Assembly (NCBI RefSeq): GCF_022458985.1
Contig: NC_061773.1
Location: 1,618,001-1,682,000, forward strand
Length of the DNA stretch: 64,000 nt
Direction of reading: 5' to 3'
From: Mugil cephalus
Taxonomy: Eukaryota; Chordata; Actinopteri; Mugiliformes; Mugilidae
In this document: piece after piece, positions 13,407 to 25,300 of the stretch
Numbering within the stretch: the first letter of the stretch is position 1
How the letters are laid out: each line of letters starts with the position of its first letter
Translations under genes and position numbers: made by a program
Notes under the pieces: model-generated
Told to the model about the DNA's origin: nothing
Database searches by the model: none
What the model saw: the letters and a program-made list of their open reading frames with translations, nothing else

Positions 13407-15873
13407 ACAGAAACACAAATGTCACCTTTCACAGACTAACAGCCTTCAAGGGGGAGGGGGCGGGGGTTGGACAAAAGAGATTCATCCACATAAGCTGATT
13501 TTATTCTTCTCCAGAGTTCATCATGTAACAGTTTGTTTTGAATACCTGCAAATTATCCAGCATTTATATGCACAATGTCTTCCAATTAGTGATTCATATA
13601 TAATTAGTGTACTCTGTGTCCTGGTGCTCAGTGGGCTAACTACTGGTTTTAGCTTGTCTTCTCAACCACTGTATTCCTGCGCCTAATGTCACACAGTGCT
13701 GACATATTGTCTCATGACACATGACAGTCAGTGTCGTCTGGCCTATCACACCGCACTGTCACCATGGATACATGTCATAATTTTCACCATTGCACTTGTC
13801 ACAGGGATTTCTGCCCCTGCTGATACGGTCCTTCACGCAGCAGAGCCAACACAGGCTGTGGGAAGTGAAAGTTTGATGGGGCAGTATATTTTTGACAGTG
13901 TAAGTGCAGGACTTAATCATTATCTGGGTTATAAGGTGCCCACATCAGATCGGATAAGCAAACAACTTCATACATGTCCTCTTCTTACAGAAGACATGAG
14001 CATTTCTGTATGACTTACCCTGATACTGATATATCACATTCAGCTATGGGCTGTTTCAAGAAGCTACTGCAGTGCTTTACCCCACACTAGACCACTAGCT
14101 ACAACAATTATTACAGCCTGAACACAGAGGAGGACTGGGGGTTTATTGCATTAGAGTGAGAGGGATGGGTTTTAGAGTGCTGTTTTACTCACCATCTGAC
14201 AATTCTTCCTCTCCTTCTCATCATAAAAGTATTTTCTTCAAGCTCATATCATCCTGCATCATAAAACCATTATCAATCTCCCTTGTAAGGCAAGCTGCAT
14301 AAAGAATATTTTGAAACATTGGGAAATACGCATCTTGTCACGTACACTAGCAAAGAAAGCAGGACCCAAATGCAAGATGCTAATTCAAACACAAATCCAA
14401 AGGAAACTGATGGGTGAAAAAGACACAAAACTCAAGGACAAAGTTCAAGGAATAACCCAAAGAGGTAATGGGAAAGGAGAAATATAACAGAAGACTTGAC
14501 AGAAAACAAAAGGAAAGAATATATACCTCACACGGCCACAGAGAATACTCAAAAGTCGACAACATGACACATCTTGATTTTGAGCAGAGGAGAAGATGAA
14601 AAATGTGAACCACTCTTATCTATGAAACCAGCATCAGGTCAGATTATTTTAGCAGACAGACCACATATGATGGGGGATGGGCTGGCCATGTTTTGGCCTA
14701 AAGTTAAACTAATCTATATGACAGCACGGGCTAAACAACAAACTGTCTTTTTTTTTACCGTACATTCAGTTTTTGTAAATAACGTAAATAAATAAGATGT
14801 AACTTGAGCTTTACATGTGGCGTTAGGTAGATGTATAATCTCAAACTAATGTCAAATATATTGCTTTATGAACCAATACTAATTTATGGTGTGATGTTGT
14901 AAAAATAATATAATAGACTAGAATATTATTTATTGTCACTGCAGAACACAGGTTGCAGAACACAGTCATCAAGATTTTGTTTGCAGCTCTGCAAAATGCT
15001 CAGTATAAACAGTAAAATAAACAGTGCATGTGTTCCAGGTCTTTAAAACTCTTCTTTCTACTACAAGTCGTGTTCTTCAGTCACGTCATGAATGTCCCTT
15101 GAACTGATGGCAACTCTGCACTAATGCAATAATGTGTAGGTGTCCATTCAGACATTTCAGCTCTGGCAAAGTCTTGTTCCTCTCTTCCTAGGGATCAAGG
15201 GCGATATCCTGTGGATGGCGCAGGAGCAATGTGATCCACTCAGCCATTGGAGGCTCTTGACACAGTGCCTGGAATGGGTGGCCTGGGGTAAATGGAGAGA
15301 AGCAAAAGGTAAGGAGGTAGCAAATGATCCCACAGCTGTAGGTACAGGAGACGCTGCATTAGTCTTGTAATGAAGCAGTGAGATGCCTCAGTCTGTGTGA
15401 CATTATTTTCTCTCTCAGAGTGAAGTTAAAGCGGGTGGACCTGAGTGCTGTGGGACACTAAAAAGATCAGGTGTCCACCATCACTGATGTTGCACTAGCA
15501 GTTTGATCATTAGGTCAATAAGAAATTTTGAACTTTGACCCCAACGCATAACTTCAGTCAATGCATCAGCCATTTGACTGGCATGTCTCATTAAGTTCTG
15601 CGGTTGGTGTAATCAGTTTAATGGCAATTGCACCATTAAGGAAAATGCATGTGCTAGTTTTGCATGCAATCTATCATCCCAGCAAACATTCTGCAGTGCT
15701 GCCATTAGTCTATCAGAGCAGACGCATTCATTATAATATATTTTATTTTCAAAAACAAGACACTCTGCTTGATAATTACCAGGACAGCAGACAATTCAGT
15801 TCAGAGTTACAGTAATACTTTGTGCAGCTTATAAAATATAATGAAAATATTCAGGGTGTGTATTGTAATTAAA

Positions 15874-15915
<42 letters not shown>

Positions 15916-16730
15916 CACATGCATGCCACAGCCTCTTAGTGTATTTACCGAAAACAGGAGCAGACCTGTGTGCCAATCATGGGGTTGCTCTGTGATGATT
16001 GATTGGTTCCACTCTGCGTTGCCACACCATCAGTCGCAGGGAGGAGAAACTGCATTCATCAATATTAATTTCTCCTTTCTCATCTATATTCATATCCTCA
16101 TTCATATTCATCACTGGTTACACAGGGCAGATTAGGGAGCTTTGTGTGCATTTCTGCGGATCATCGTTTGGGATGACAAGTAGAGGACTGCCATAGTCTC
16201 ACTTGCTCTGAAGCCTTATGCTGCAGTTATTTAAAAAAATAATAATAATAATAATGAAAAAAAAAATAGTGCAGAGAAACTGGGAAGCGTTTTCCTTTTT
16301 TTGAGGCAATCATTTACAATTATACTATACTGTTACTGCTGATTATATGTACTGCTATTGTGAGACAATAATTAAATGCGAAGTATGGGAGTTTTTGTGA
16401 AGAAGCGACAGAATATGAGAATAGGAGGAGCCAAAAATATTTTTGGGGCAAAAAGTTTAACGTGCAAACTTTGCCCTTTTCCCTGTCTTTGTAGAGATTC
16501 ATAGAAACAAGCCGTGAGAAAACAGGGCGACTAGTAAGAGCTCCTAAAGCTTTCAGAAAAGAAAAAGATTTAAATAAATAAATAAATTATGAAACTTCAG
16601 AGATGAAATAAATACATTCAGTGTGTAATTGCCAACAAATTATAATGCATTCATATGTCTACTTGAAATTGTCGTTTTTAACATGAATCCCTCTCCGCAG
16701 ATCTCCATTTTTAAATGCCCACTTTTACAG
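13407..16730. other. Intergenic with a (CA)n microsatellite, no gene seen
   Basis: An imperfect (CA)n run lies at about 15,875-15,918 and an (ATA)n-like tract at about 16,237. Reading frames of 60-105 codons occur without domains. The block at about 14,345-14,520 ('gcaggacccaaatgcaagat' and A-rich continuation) looks like a degraded retroelement end, but I could not place it. Confidence 0.5.
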
Positions 16731-16920
16731 CACAGGCATAACATTATGGCTTCGGTCTCTTCCTGCTCATGAATTTTCATACAACTCAGACAGCATACTG
16801 ACCAACTGACTACCATTTTGGTAGATTACATATGATTACAAGGTCCCAAAGTTTCCCAACAGAACACTGGCTTGTCAGCAGATGGTCAATGTTATTTACT
16901 TCAGTCTGCCTGATTGATAT
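16731..16920. mobile_element. MITE family A, degraded copy
   Basis: The left end 'caggcataacattatgg' and right portion 'gatggtcaatgttatttact' are clear. The interior is rearranged. Confidence 0.6.
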
Positions 16921-17762
16921 ATATGAGGAACACTGCGTGAGGAAGTTTCCCAGATATTTTTAATGTACGAAATATTATTTTTTATCATCACTGATATTAC
17001 TTCAGTATAGTACTTTGTGGCAGTAAACACCTGTCATAATTTTTCTTGTGCTTGTGGGTGTAGTAATAATGGCTCCCATAAGTGATGTGAAATTGGCTCT
17101 TGTAGGAGCACTGTTGTTGTATTCCCTTGTGCTCTGTCTCTATGAGCAGAGGATGTGTTACTCCATGCAGAGAGAGAGCACAGTCAGACAAGTCAGACAA
17201 GACCGGACCCCCTCTCCCTCATCATTCATTATCACTCTCAGAGAATAATTCACTAAGCTGTCTGACTTTGATTAATAACACCACAGCTGCATAGAGAGAA
17301 AGATATGGATTCTTTAGAGAGCGTCCAATTAATTCATAGCTTTTTGTCAGAAAAGGTGTGGGTCTCTTTTTCCTCTTGTTCTTTTGCTTAATTTATATAT
17401 CACCATGTTCCCCTCCTTTCCTCTCTGAAGAACTAATTTCCCACTATGTCTTCCTCCTGTACCGTTCATTCTACCCCAGTCAGCCTCCAACTGGCTGCTT
17501 CATTCTGAAAGGATGACAGAGATAGGACAGTGTGAGACAGCTGCATGGCTGGTAAACCTTGCTAAAATTGTTCTCACAATCACTTTTATTGATTTGTTTT
17601 CCGCTTTCTCTCTTTGCTTACTACAATTACTACAATAATTCTCTCTGTAATAGTTCATTACATCTCAAAGTTGACACATCTTGATCTAGTTAGAGAATTT
17701 TAAAGTACCATATATTGTGTTCTAATTGGGTTTATTTGTTGCTGAAACATTGTTTATTCCTG

Positions 17763-17765
<3 letters not shown>

Positions 17766-17833
<68 letters not shown>
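17766..17833. repeat. (TA)n microsatellite
   Basis: An almost perfect TA dinucleotide run of about 68 bp, self-complementary on both strands. Confidence 0.95.
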
Positions 17834-17838
<5 letters not shown>

Positions 17839-17929
17839 CAAATAACTCATGTAATTTATTTTACTCTGAGTTGCATCCTTTTCTGTAGATGTTCTGCAAC
17901 TGCTATTTAACAAACACTGAGACACTTTA

Positions 17930-18165
17930 AAATGTACACATATATATCTCATGTCTGTGATTGTAGATTGGACTGTATATTTTCAGAATATTTTCTTGTA
18001 ATTACTACCTCATATTTGCACTACACTATTTTATTTTTATTTTTATCTTATTCTATTTTTTCTATGTCTGGTCACATTTATGTTCTCTGTTTGCTTGAGA
18101 CTTGGACAAAACAATGTCCCTACGTGGATCAATAACGTTGATCTTGAATCTTGCTACTAGCAGCA
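17930..18165 (+). repeat. LINE 3'-tail-like sequence
   Basis: AT-rich sequence ending in 'gtccctacgtggatcaataa' resembles the 'tttccc..gggatcaataaag' 3' ends of many fish LINEs. No coding part is attached. Confidence 0.35.
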
Positions 18166-18595
18166 AAAATTATCTTTTATTATCACAGAGCCTTAGAGCC
18201 CCTCCAAGGCTCAGCTGAATGACACATGAAGAACAATCACCACCCAGGCAGAATGTGAGAGAAGAGCAGTCTCTCAGACATGTACAGGACACAGCGCTAT
18301 GAACAAGCTCTTCTTAAGAGAATTTAGTACACTTAACATTCAGCCTGCACTTTAACCCTTTGTAGGGCACTTGCTGAAATACTTGGTATTGTTATTGTAG
18401 AGTTTTTTCTGCACTTTTGTGAACTTTTTAAAAATGTTTCATTTTCATGTAAAAAATCAAGGTCAGTGAATTTATATACATACATACATATATGCGTAAA
18501 CATAACTGTCAACATACTCATTATCACATTAGACAACATTAGGCCAATGCGAGAAGAGAGTGACGTTATTCTTTTCTGGAGGATTGCTCTCGTTC

Positions 18596-18775
18596 TTGAC
18601 CATGGACATATATGGACGACACATCTCCACTTCCTCGCACTGGTCAAACTGGGGCTATTTTCTCTGGGATAGGGAGGTGCCATCTTGCAAATTTGGAGCT
18701 GGAGTCTGCACAGTATGGCCCGAGAGTGGAGCCACGTGGACCTGCACTTCCCTGAGTGCTCCTGCTACCATGAGG
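18596..18775 (+). repeat. Interspersed repeat family C, partial copy
   Basis: It shares 'ccacttcctcgcactggtca', 'tgccatcttgcaaatttgga' and 'agtctgcacagtatggccc' with the fuller copies at 30,040-30,446 and 60,304-60,796. It abuts the LINE fragment that follows on the other strand. Confidence 0.6.
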
Positions 18776-18779
18776 TTCA

Positions 18780-19690
18780 CACTTGTTGATGTTGGCGTCA
18801 GCTGGTATCGCCACATCTATCACCACCACCTTCTTCTGCTCTTTGTCCCCCATGACTATGTTTGGTTGGTTAGCCAGGACCACATTGTTAGTCTGGAAGC
18901 TGGAGTCCCACAGAACCTTGGGCCTGGTGTTCTCTGTGTTGTGGCCCATTGGGACTTGGCTACTTCTAGTCCAGTCTAGGTACAGATGTTTCTGTAAACA
19001 TCCCGACCACTTGGTTGTGTCTCTTCATGTATGCTAATCTCTCTAGCATCTTACACCCTGCTACTAGGTGTTGGACTGTCTCAGGGGCATCTTTGCACAG
19101 TGTCATAGCCACGTTCCTGATCCTGAGCCAGTCGCCGCACCTGCAGCCCACGCCTACGTTCCTTACGTCTTGTGAGCCTCTCTGCCATCCTCCAGAGTGA
19201 CCCACCACGTATTCCTGGCCTCCCAGCCATCCTCCGGAGCGGCCCGCCACATAGAACTTTTGAGACTAAATGGACTTTCCTGTTTTGTTGTTTTCTTGTC
19301 TGCACTTTGGGTCTGATCCACTCCACTCCTCTATGGCTTTTATGCTTAGGGCCTGTTCTTGTGCCACCATGATTAGTGCCTCTGTACTGTCAGTCCAGCA
19401 TTTTCTAGCCACTGGTAGGTTTTCCCAATATCAGGCACTTCTTCAATTTGATGGTGGTAGATGTCATGTAGGGGCTTGTCCATCAGGTGTCTGCTCCTCT
19501 TCCTCTGCACACTCATTGGGTTTCTACGTCTGAGACATTCTCTTAGTAGTTCATCATTTGGGGCCATTTTCTTGATGTATCCTTGGATTTGTGATGATTC
19601 ATCTTGGACCGTGGCCTTGATGCTCACTAGTCACTAGTCTTGTCTTGATATCTGTGGCTTCTATCACCTCCTCTTCCAGACTTGTAAGTG
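18780..19690 (-). mobile_element. Non-LTR retrotransposon C-terminal fragment (Rex6/R4-like, restriction-type endonuclease)
   Basis: Minus-strand frames, broken by stops and shifts, read in order: EVIEATDIKTRL, IGKTYQWLENAGL, EALIMVAQEQALSIKAIE, then APETVQHLVAGCKMLERLA, MKRHNQVVGMF, ANQPNIVMGDKEQKK and VVVIDVAIP. A Cys/His cluster followed by a PD..(hydrophobic)..D core is the arrangement of the restriction-enzyme-like endonuclease at the C-terminus of R2/R4-group LINEs; in fish Rex6 is the familiar member. The first acidic residue of the core is Asn here (QPN), so the copy is dead even apart from its frameshifts. The clade name is from memory and could be wrong within the endonuclease-bearing LINEs. 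Confidence 0.6.
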
Positions 19691-20375
19691 ATCAGATGAG
19701 GGGCCACTGAGAAATGAGGCTGATGTATTGAAATGTTCATGATATATTTATCTCTAAAGACCACAGTTTGTAATTAGCTTGATTTAACTGAGTGGTGAGA
19801 CGGGCCATACATTGTACATCATTTCACTGAAATAGCATTAACTGATTGTTAATGCAGAGAAAAACTTGTTGAGTATAATTGTATGGCTGTCTTTGATTAA
19901 TATATATGTCATTCTTGCTTTGTTAGATCTACTGTTCTGACCCTCCCCTTGTTATCTTGACTTTTTCCTTTTTCCTTTTTTCTTTCCACTTATGTTTTGG
20001 TATATGACATTGTCAAATGAATCAAATCAAATATTATGCTAGTTAAATGCATAGCTGTCATTGCAATTGGTGAGCTCTGTCATTGCAATGCTAAAGTCAA
20101 GTGTCTTCTGTCTTTGACTTTCAGATCACAGGACAACTGTCAAGTAAAATCAGAGGCAGTTGTTTAGATGGCTGCTGTGGTTTATTAAAGCTTAAAGACA
20201 CTATTGCCTGACAGAGGCTGTAGGTGGAGACTGTTGAGTTGAGCTGCAGGCCTCAGAAATCCAGCTGTGCTGCTACTACATCTAACTTACTTGACTGGTG
20301 GAAATGGGACAACATTGGTGCTGCCTGTGTCCCAAGATGTTGGGGGGCTGACGTTGCGGAAACTGTCAGCCAGGT
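19691..20375. other. Intergenic, no gene seen
   Basis: AT-rich non-coding sequence between two retroelement relics. No exon or named repeat. Confidence 0.5.
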
Positions 20376-20806
20376 GGCAAAGAAATGACCCTTGATGAAG
20401 AAAGCGAGCTGGAGGTGGTAAAGAGTGGGCTCACATATGTAGTTGCTGATGACCACAGTGAGAGGCCTCAGTGGCACATCAAGTACCCCTGGATGGAAGA
20501 TCCAGCCACATTACCAAGCAACAGGAGTGCAGTTGAGGCCACATTCTTGTGGACTGAGAGGCAGCTGGCCAGGGAACCATAGTGGAAGGATGCTTATGCT
20601 GCTAAAGTTCAATGAAGTTGACCAAAGACGTCCTTCGTGAATGGACTGGCCCAGTACGGTACATTAGCTCCCTCATCGCACCCAACCCCCACTCCATCAG
20701 AACTCTGGTGAAACTGGTCTGGAAGAGGAGTCAAAAGTGCAGAGGGGTGAGTCTCAATGATTTCCTACTGAAAGGCCCAGGTGTCCTCAACTCAATCCAT
20801 GCTGTG
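20376..20806 (+). mobile_element. BEL/Pao-type LTR retrotransposon pol fragment
   Basis: Plus-strand frames give MTLDEESELEVVKSGLTYV, QWHIKYPWMEDP, EATFLWTERQLAREP and then, after a frame change, WTGPVRYISSLIAPNPHS, KLVWKRSQKCRGVSLND and FLLKGPGVLNSIHAVLL. The order (P-W..DP, then 'YI..hhV.NP.S...(V)RhVW..S....G.SLND.LLKGPD.LN') is that of the protease-to-reverse-transcriptase region of BEL/Pao elements. The match stops exactly where a long inverted repeat begins. No LTR was found. This is a decayed fragment and not a gene. Confidence 0.6.
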
Positions 20807-22061
20807 CTATTATAGTTTTGTCTATTGGCGCTAATGTCACACTGTTTTTTTATGTTTTACTCTATATTGTATGGGGAGCATATTTTTATAGTTCAACAAT
20901 GCAAATTATGCTCCCACTACTCAATGCATTCATATTAAGTCAATATCCACCTCACCAGACCCATGTAATTAATCCCACCATGTATTTATATGAATGTGTT
21001 GACAGAAGTGTGAAGTAAGCCCAGGCTCTGCCGCACAAATATGGCCTGATCCATTGCAATCACAGCTGGGCACAATGGTAGGGCACGATGTTGGCCCTGA
21101 AGAATGAATCACAGCAGTATGGTATGGTGTCCATAGCTCGTTGCCGCAGAAACCCCCCACAGATATGATGCAAATGCTGGATAATGTTGCCCATAATAGG
21201 GCAACATGGACATCTAACCCCAAAATATGACCATTCATTAGCATTTCTGGGATCATATCACTCACTATATACAATGTGACTTCAGTTTTGAGAGACAGAA
21301 GTGGAATTGAAAAGTCCAACATGCTAAACCACATACATCGCAACATAACACCTTTCATGTTTCATGTTGGTTGAGTTGTTTCTAAACCATTTGTGTGTGT
21401 GTCAGGCTGTACCCTGCTGAATGTAAATCATCCAGTTTTGAGTTGATGGGTTTTCCTGTGGGAAAGAGGCAGAAATCCATAATACTGTATTTATTGGACT
21501 GCATGTGTACTGTATTTACCTGGACTCTCCCACCACAAACCAATAGCCCAGTTCCTGCCTCTCTGAAAACTACCAACAGGTCCATTGTGGTGGTTGGAAA
21601 GGTCATGCCCTCTTGTGCAACAAGAAAAAGGTCTCTTAAAGCATCTTGGCTCTCTGTTGCAGTGATGACCCCGGCTGATGTAACTGCCTCCCACTTTGGA
21701 TTCCCAAGATCCTACTCTGAGCCACCGTATCACACTGCTGTGATGGCCGATTCATTCTTCAGGGCCAACATCGTGCCCTACCATTGTGCCCAGCTGTGAT
21801 TGCATTGGATCAGGCCATATTTGTGCGGCAGAGCCTGGGCTTATTTCACACTTAGGTCAACACATTCACGTCAATACATGCTGGGATTAATTACATGGGT
21901 CTGGTGAGGTGGATATTGATTTGATATGAATGCATTGAGTAGTGCGACCATATTTTGATGGGGTTGTTGTTGAATTATAAAAATATGCTCCCCATACAAT
22001 ATAGAGCAAAACATAAAAAAAAATAGCATGACATTAGCGCAAATAGACAAAACTATGATAG
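20807..22061. repeat. Long inverted repeat (arms about 330 bp)
   Basis: The left arm (about 20,807-21,133) and right arm (about 21,719-22,061) are reverse complements over most of their length. For example, 'agttttgtctattggcgcta' at the left edge mirrors 'tagcgcaaatagacaaaact' at the right edge, and 'ggtagggcacgatgttggcc' mirrors 'ggccaacatcgtgccctacc'. The roughly 585-bp centre contains a short piece of MITE A (21,367-21,421). The structure fits a non-autonomous DNA transposon with long inverted termini, or a palindromic duplication. No transposase is present. Confidence 0.75.
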
Positions 22062-22141
22062 ATACAGCTACAGGAAAAAAACAGCTGTAGGAAAATTTGA
22101 CAGTTCTCCTGGAACTCCCCAGCTGCCAGTAAATCTGTTGT

Positions 22142-22347
22142 TCTCTTTTGCTGTTATTCATCTAGGACCCTGTGGCGAGAAATTTTATCTTATGCTTTAT
22201 AAGGACCGATTCAACACTACTAGGAAGCTACTTCGTTCAGCTAGCTTAGCTTAGCTAATGTTTGCGCTTGTATCAGCCTGTGTCGGTCTTTATAAAGCGT
22301 AAAAATTTAACGTTGCAAGGTCCTACATGAATAACAGCAAAAGAGAG
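22142..22347. repeat. Imperfect palindrome (arms about 70 bp)
   Basis: 'ctcttttgctgttattcatc' near the left edge mirrors 'atgaataacagcaaaagag' at the right edge, and 'ctttataaggaccgattcaa' mirrors 'gtgtcggtctttataaag' towards the centre. The loop contains 'agctagcttagcttagctaa'. It is probably a small hairpin MITE next to the longer inverted repeat. Confidence 0.7.
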
Positions 22348-25300
22348 CAACGTAATTACTGCCGATTGGGAAGCCCCAGATGAACTGTTTCAGTTCATGT
22401 CATTTTTTGGCAGCAGCAGCAGAGGCCACCACCTTTAGTCGGGGATCAGAAAAGGAAAACCAACCAGTAAGTTAGCAGTCAGCTACCAGCTAGCAACCAA
22501 TAAAAAGCTAACTAGCCTAGCAGTAGGCAGTAGGCGGCACATCATTGGGGTTTTCAAGTGGGCACCTCCCTTCACCGATGTTTCATTAGGTCCACGTTAG
22601 GCCCGCAACACTTCAGGAAGACTTAACAATGAGTTTCACTGTCCTGGAGTCACCCGCCATCCCATGTTGTCATGGGCTATCACCATGAGCTGGTGGTGAA
22701 ATTTGGTGCGTGGGCTAAAATACATAATACTGATTAAATAGTTAAAACGGCAACAAAAGAAACATCACCTACAATACACACAGTTGCATCAATTACAGGT
22801 ACACTATACTTTTTTAGTGCTTTACATCAGTGCTTCTCAACTGGTCTTTTTTTAAAAGACTCAACTGAGCTTTCATGCACAAAGGCCAAATAAAAAAATC
22901 CAACTACTGAGAATAGTTTTGAAGAGACTCAGAATATGTAGCTTTAGCTATGTTTTTGTTGTTCTATTAAAACTATTCATTTATTCAAGCATTAATCACA
23001 AGGCTGACGTGACAATCAGAGCGTTTCACTAACAGCTATTTTTAACACTCAGTTGGTGTTTTCATGTAAAATACGTGAAATTAAGTGCAACTACTGAGAA
23101 ATATTTGTAGCTTTAGCTGAGAATCCTCACTTACTGAATCTATGACAACCAACACTGCACTACAGGGGAAAAAAATCTTTTAAAGGATCCTCATAGTATG
23201 TACTTTTTCCCTAACTGGGATTTGAATCCTGGTCACCCGTGTGTCAGCAATTTCTGAACATGGACAGCTTAACACTGTTTCTAATGTGCTTTGTATTGCA
23301 TTCCTGTTTTCTTTTTTGTTAATTTTATCCACCAAATGTTTCAAATCCACAATGTCTTGTTGGGTTCTAACTAGTCTTCCTATAACGCACATAGTTATCT
23401 ATTGCAAATTATGCAACTTCAGATCTAAAAAAAAAATAAAAAAATAAAAATACTACAGTTAAAGTAAAATCACACATTTCTTTTAAGTGCAAGGGCATGG
23501 AAAGTCAATTAAATATTATGGGTAATCCTGAAATTACGGGTGGATGTGATGATAAATCACACAGTCTGAATAAGCAGGGAGCACAGAGACAGCTGCTGAC
23601 TCATCTTCATAATACTTTAAGAAGCTCTGTACCATATGTGTGCTAAAGCACTACTTATTTATTTATGGCTATCATATAAACTGCACTAACTCTTTGTAGG
23701 CGCTGGTAATCAATCAGTTCTGCAAAAGACAAACTAAACTAAAGGCAGACCTTCAGAACTGAAGATCTTAAATTCACTTGACACAGACACAAGTTTCATA
23801 AGTGCAGGTAAAAACAATCCTTCCATCTGCTTATGCATGCACAGAAGTTAGGTGACCTTACTTCCGTAAGGTTTCCCGTGATGTTGATCCCATAATGCAG
23901 GACACAAATGGGAGGAAGAAGTTGGAAAATTATTTTAATAAATATTATAGGTGACAAACAGCTAAGGACCAAAGACAAAACAAAGCGATAAATCAGGAAT
24001 ATATTGAAACTATGTCGCTGCAGCTCTTGGCCTGATCTCCTGTCTGAAATAGATAAATAAATAAAGGCTCAATAAAAATACAAAGAAAAAAAAATACTGT
24101 GTAAAAATACAAAAATATAGGAGTGGTGTTATGTTTGAAATGCAAAAGGTTCTGAGGAAGGACACGGTTTCCCTCTTTCTGGGTTTTTCGAGTGACTGTG
24201 TAACATATATATATCAGGAAAAAAACTGCATAATGTTATGACATTTTGTGCCAGGAAAAATATTCTTCAGCACTGGATCTCAGATAAGCCCCTCTCAAAA
24301 AACAAACAAACAAAAAAAAAGAATACAGATTTCATTGGTGCAAAAAAAAAAAAAAAAAGATTAGGCCCCCCTCAGTGCGGGGATGGATATGACAGTAATG
24401 GAATACCTCTGGACTTCCTCACCTGTCTTCTGGACTCCAAAACTACTAATGCCTCTGAACATGGAAATATGGAATATGGAAAGCATACTATATTAACATA
24501 AATATTTCTGATATACTAACAGGAGCATTTGTATACATATATATATATATATCTGTATTAGGTTTTTCATTTTTTTTCTATCTCTCTCTCTCTTTAGCGC
24601 AAAATTGTATTTCACTCTATACTGCATAATGTAGCTGTCACACTTAACTAGAACTGATCTTTCTGTTGGCTTTTTGGTTTTTGTGTTATTCCCAGCTTGT
24701 TGCTGTTTTGTTGTTTTGTCTGGTCCTGTCTTCTTTGTATTTGTTTATAAAAACATACCACAAATTAAACAAACAGTGAATGTTAATTCACGTATTGTGT
24801 ATGCCGACGATTGTGTCAAAGTGAGCAATTAGTTTGACACGGGAGCTGTATTAAAATGAATAATGTGCTGCCATTAAACAACAAAGCAGTGCATGGGAGT
24901 CCAAGCAAGTGCAAAACATAATAAATAACACAAATAAGTTAAATTAATCAAATGATTGAGTTTCTGAGAAATTATAAATTTTTACATTCATAGAAAAAAA
25001 AATCAAGTATCTAGTGCCAAAATCAGTATATGACAATAGGAAACTGTGACCCCCTGCTCAGTTTGTGTAGCGTTGTTCTTTCTTCTTTTTCCTCCTCTTA
25101 GCTGTTGTTTGCTCTGCAACAGGAAGGATCTGATTAAAAACACAATCAGCAGGATGGCAGGCCACGTGCCGTCTAATCAAATCATTATGGGAGTTTACCA
25201 TGTATTATCCCTGACTGGGATTTAATGAGACTTTAGCGAGCATTATCTCAAAGTGAAATTTAATAGCGGTATCCAGAGGACATTTGCGATCCCATCTGTA

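Noticed and set aside
13390-14013. Two adjacent plus-strand frames of 98 and 105 codons
   Set aside because: The first starts inside a MITE, and neither has a domain, splice signals or codon pattern of a gene.
15192-15308. Exon-like stretch with 'tcctag' before and 'gtaagg' after
   Set aside because: It is an isolated exon candidate with no partner exons and no recognisable protein; splice-like words are common by chance.
22828-22865. 'cagtgcttctcaactggtct', resembling a hAT terminus
   Set aside because: No matching inverted end was found nearby, so it may be chance or a very old fragment.
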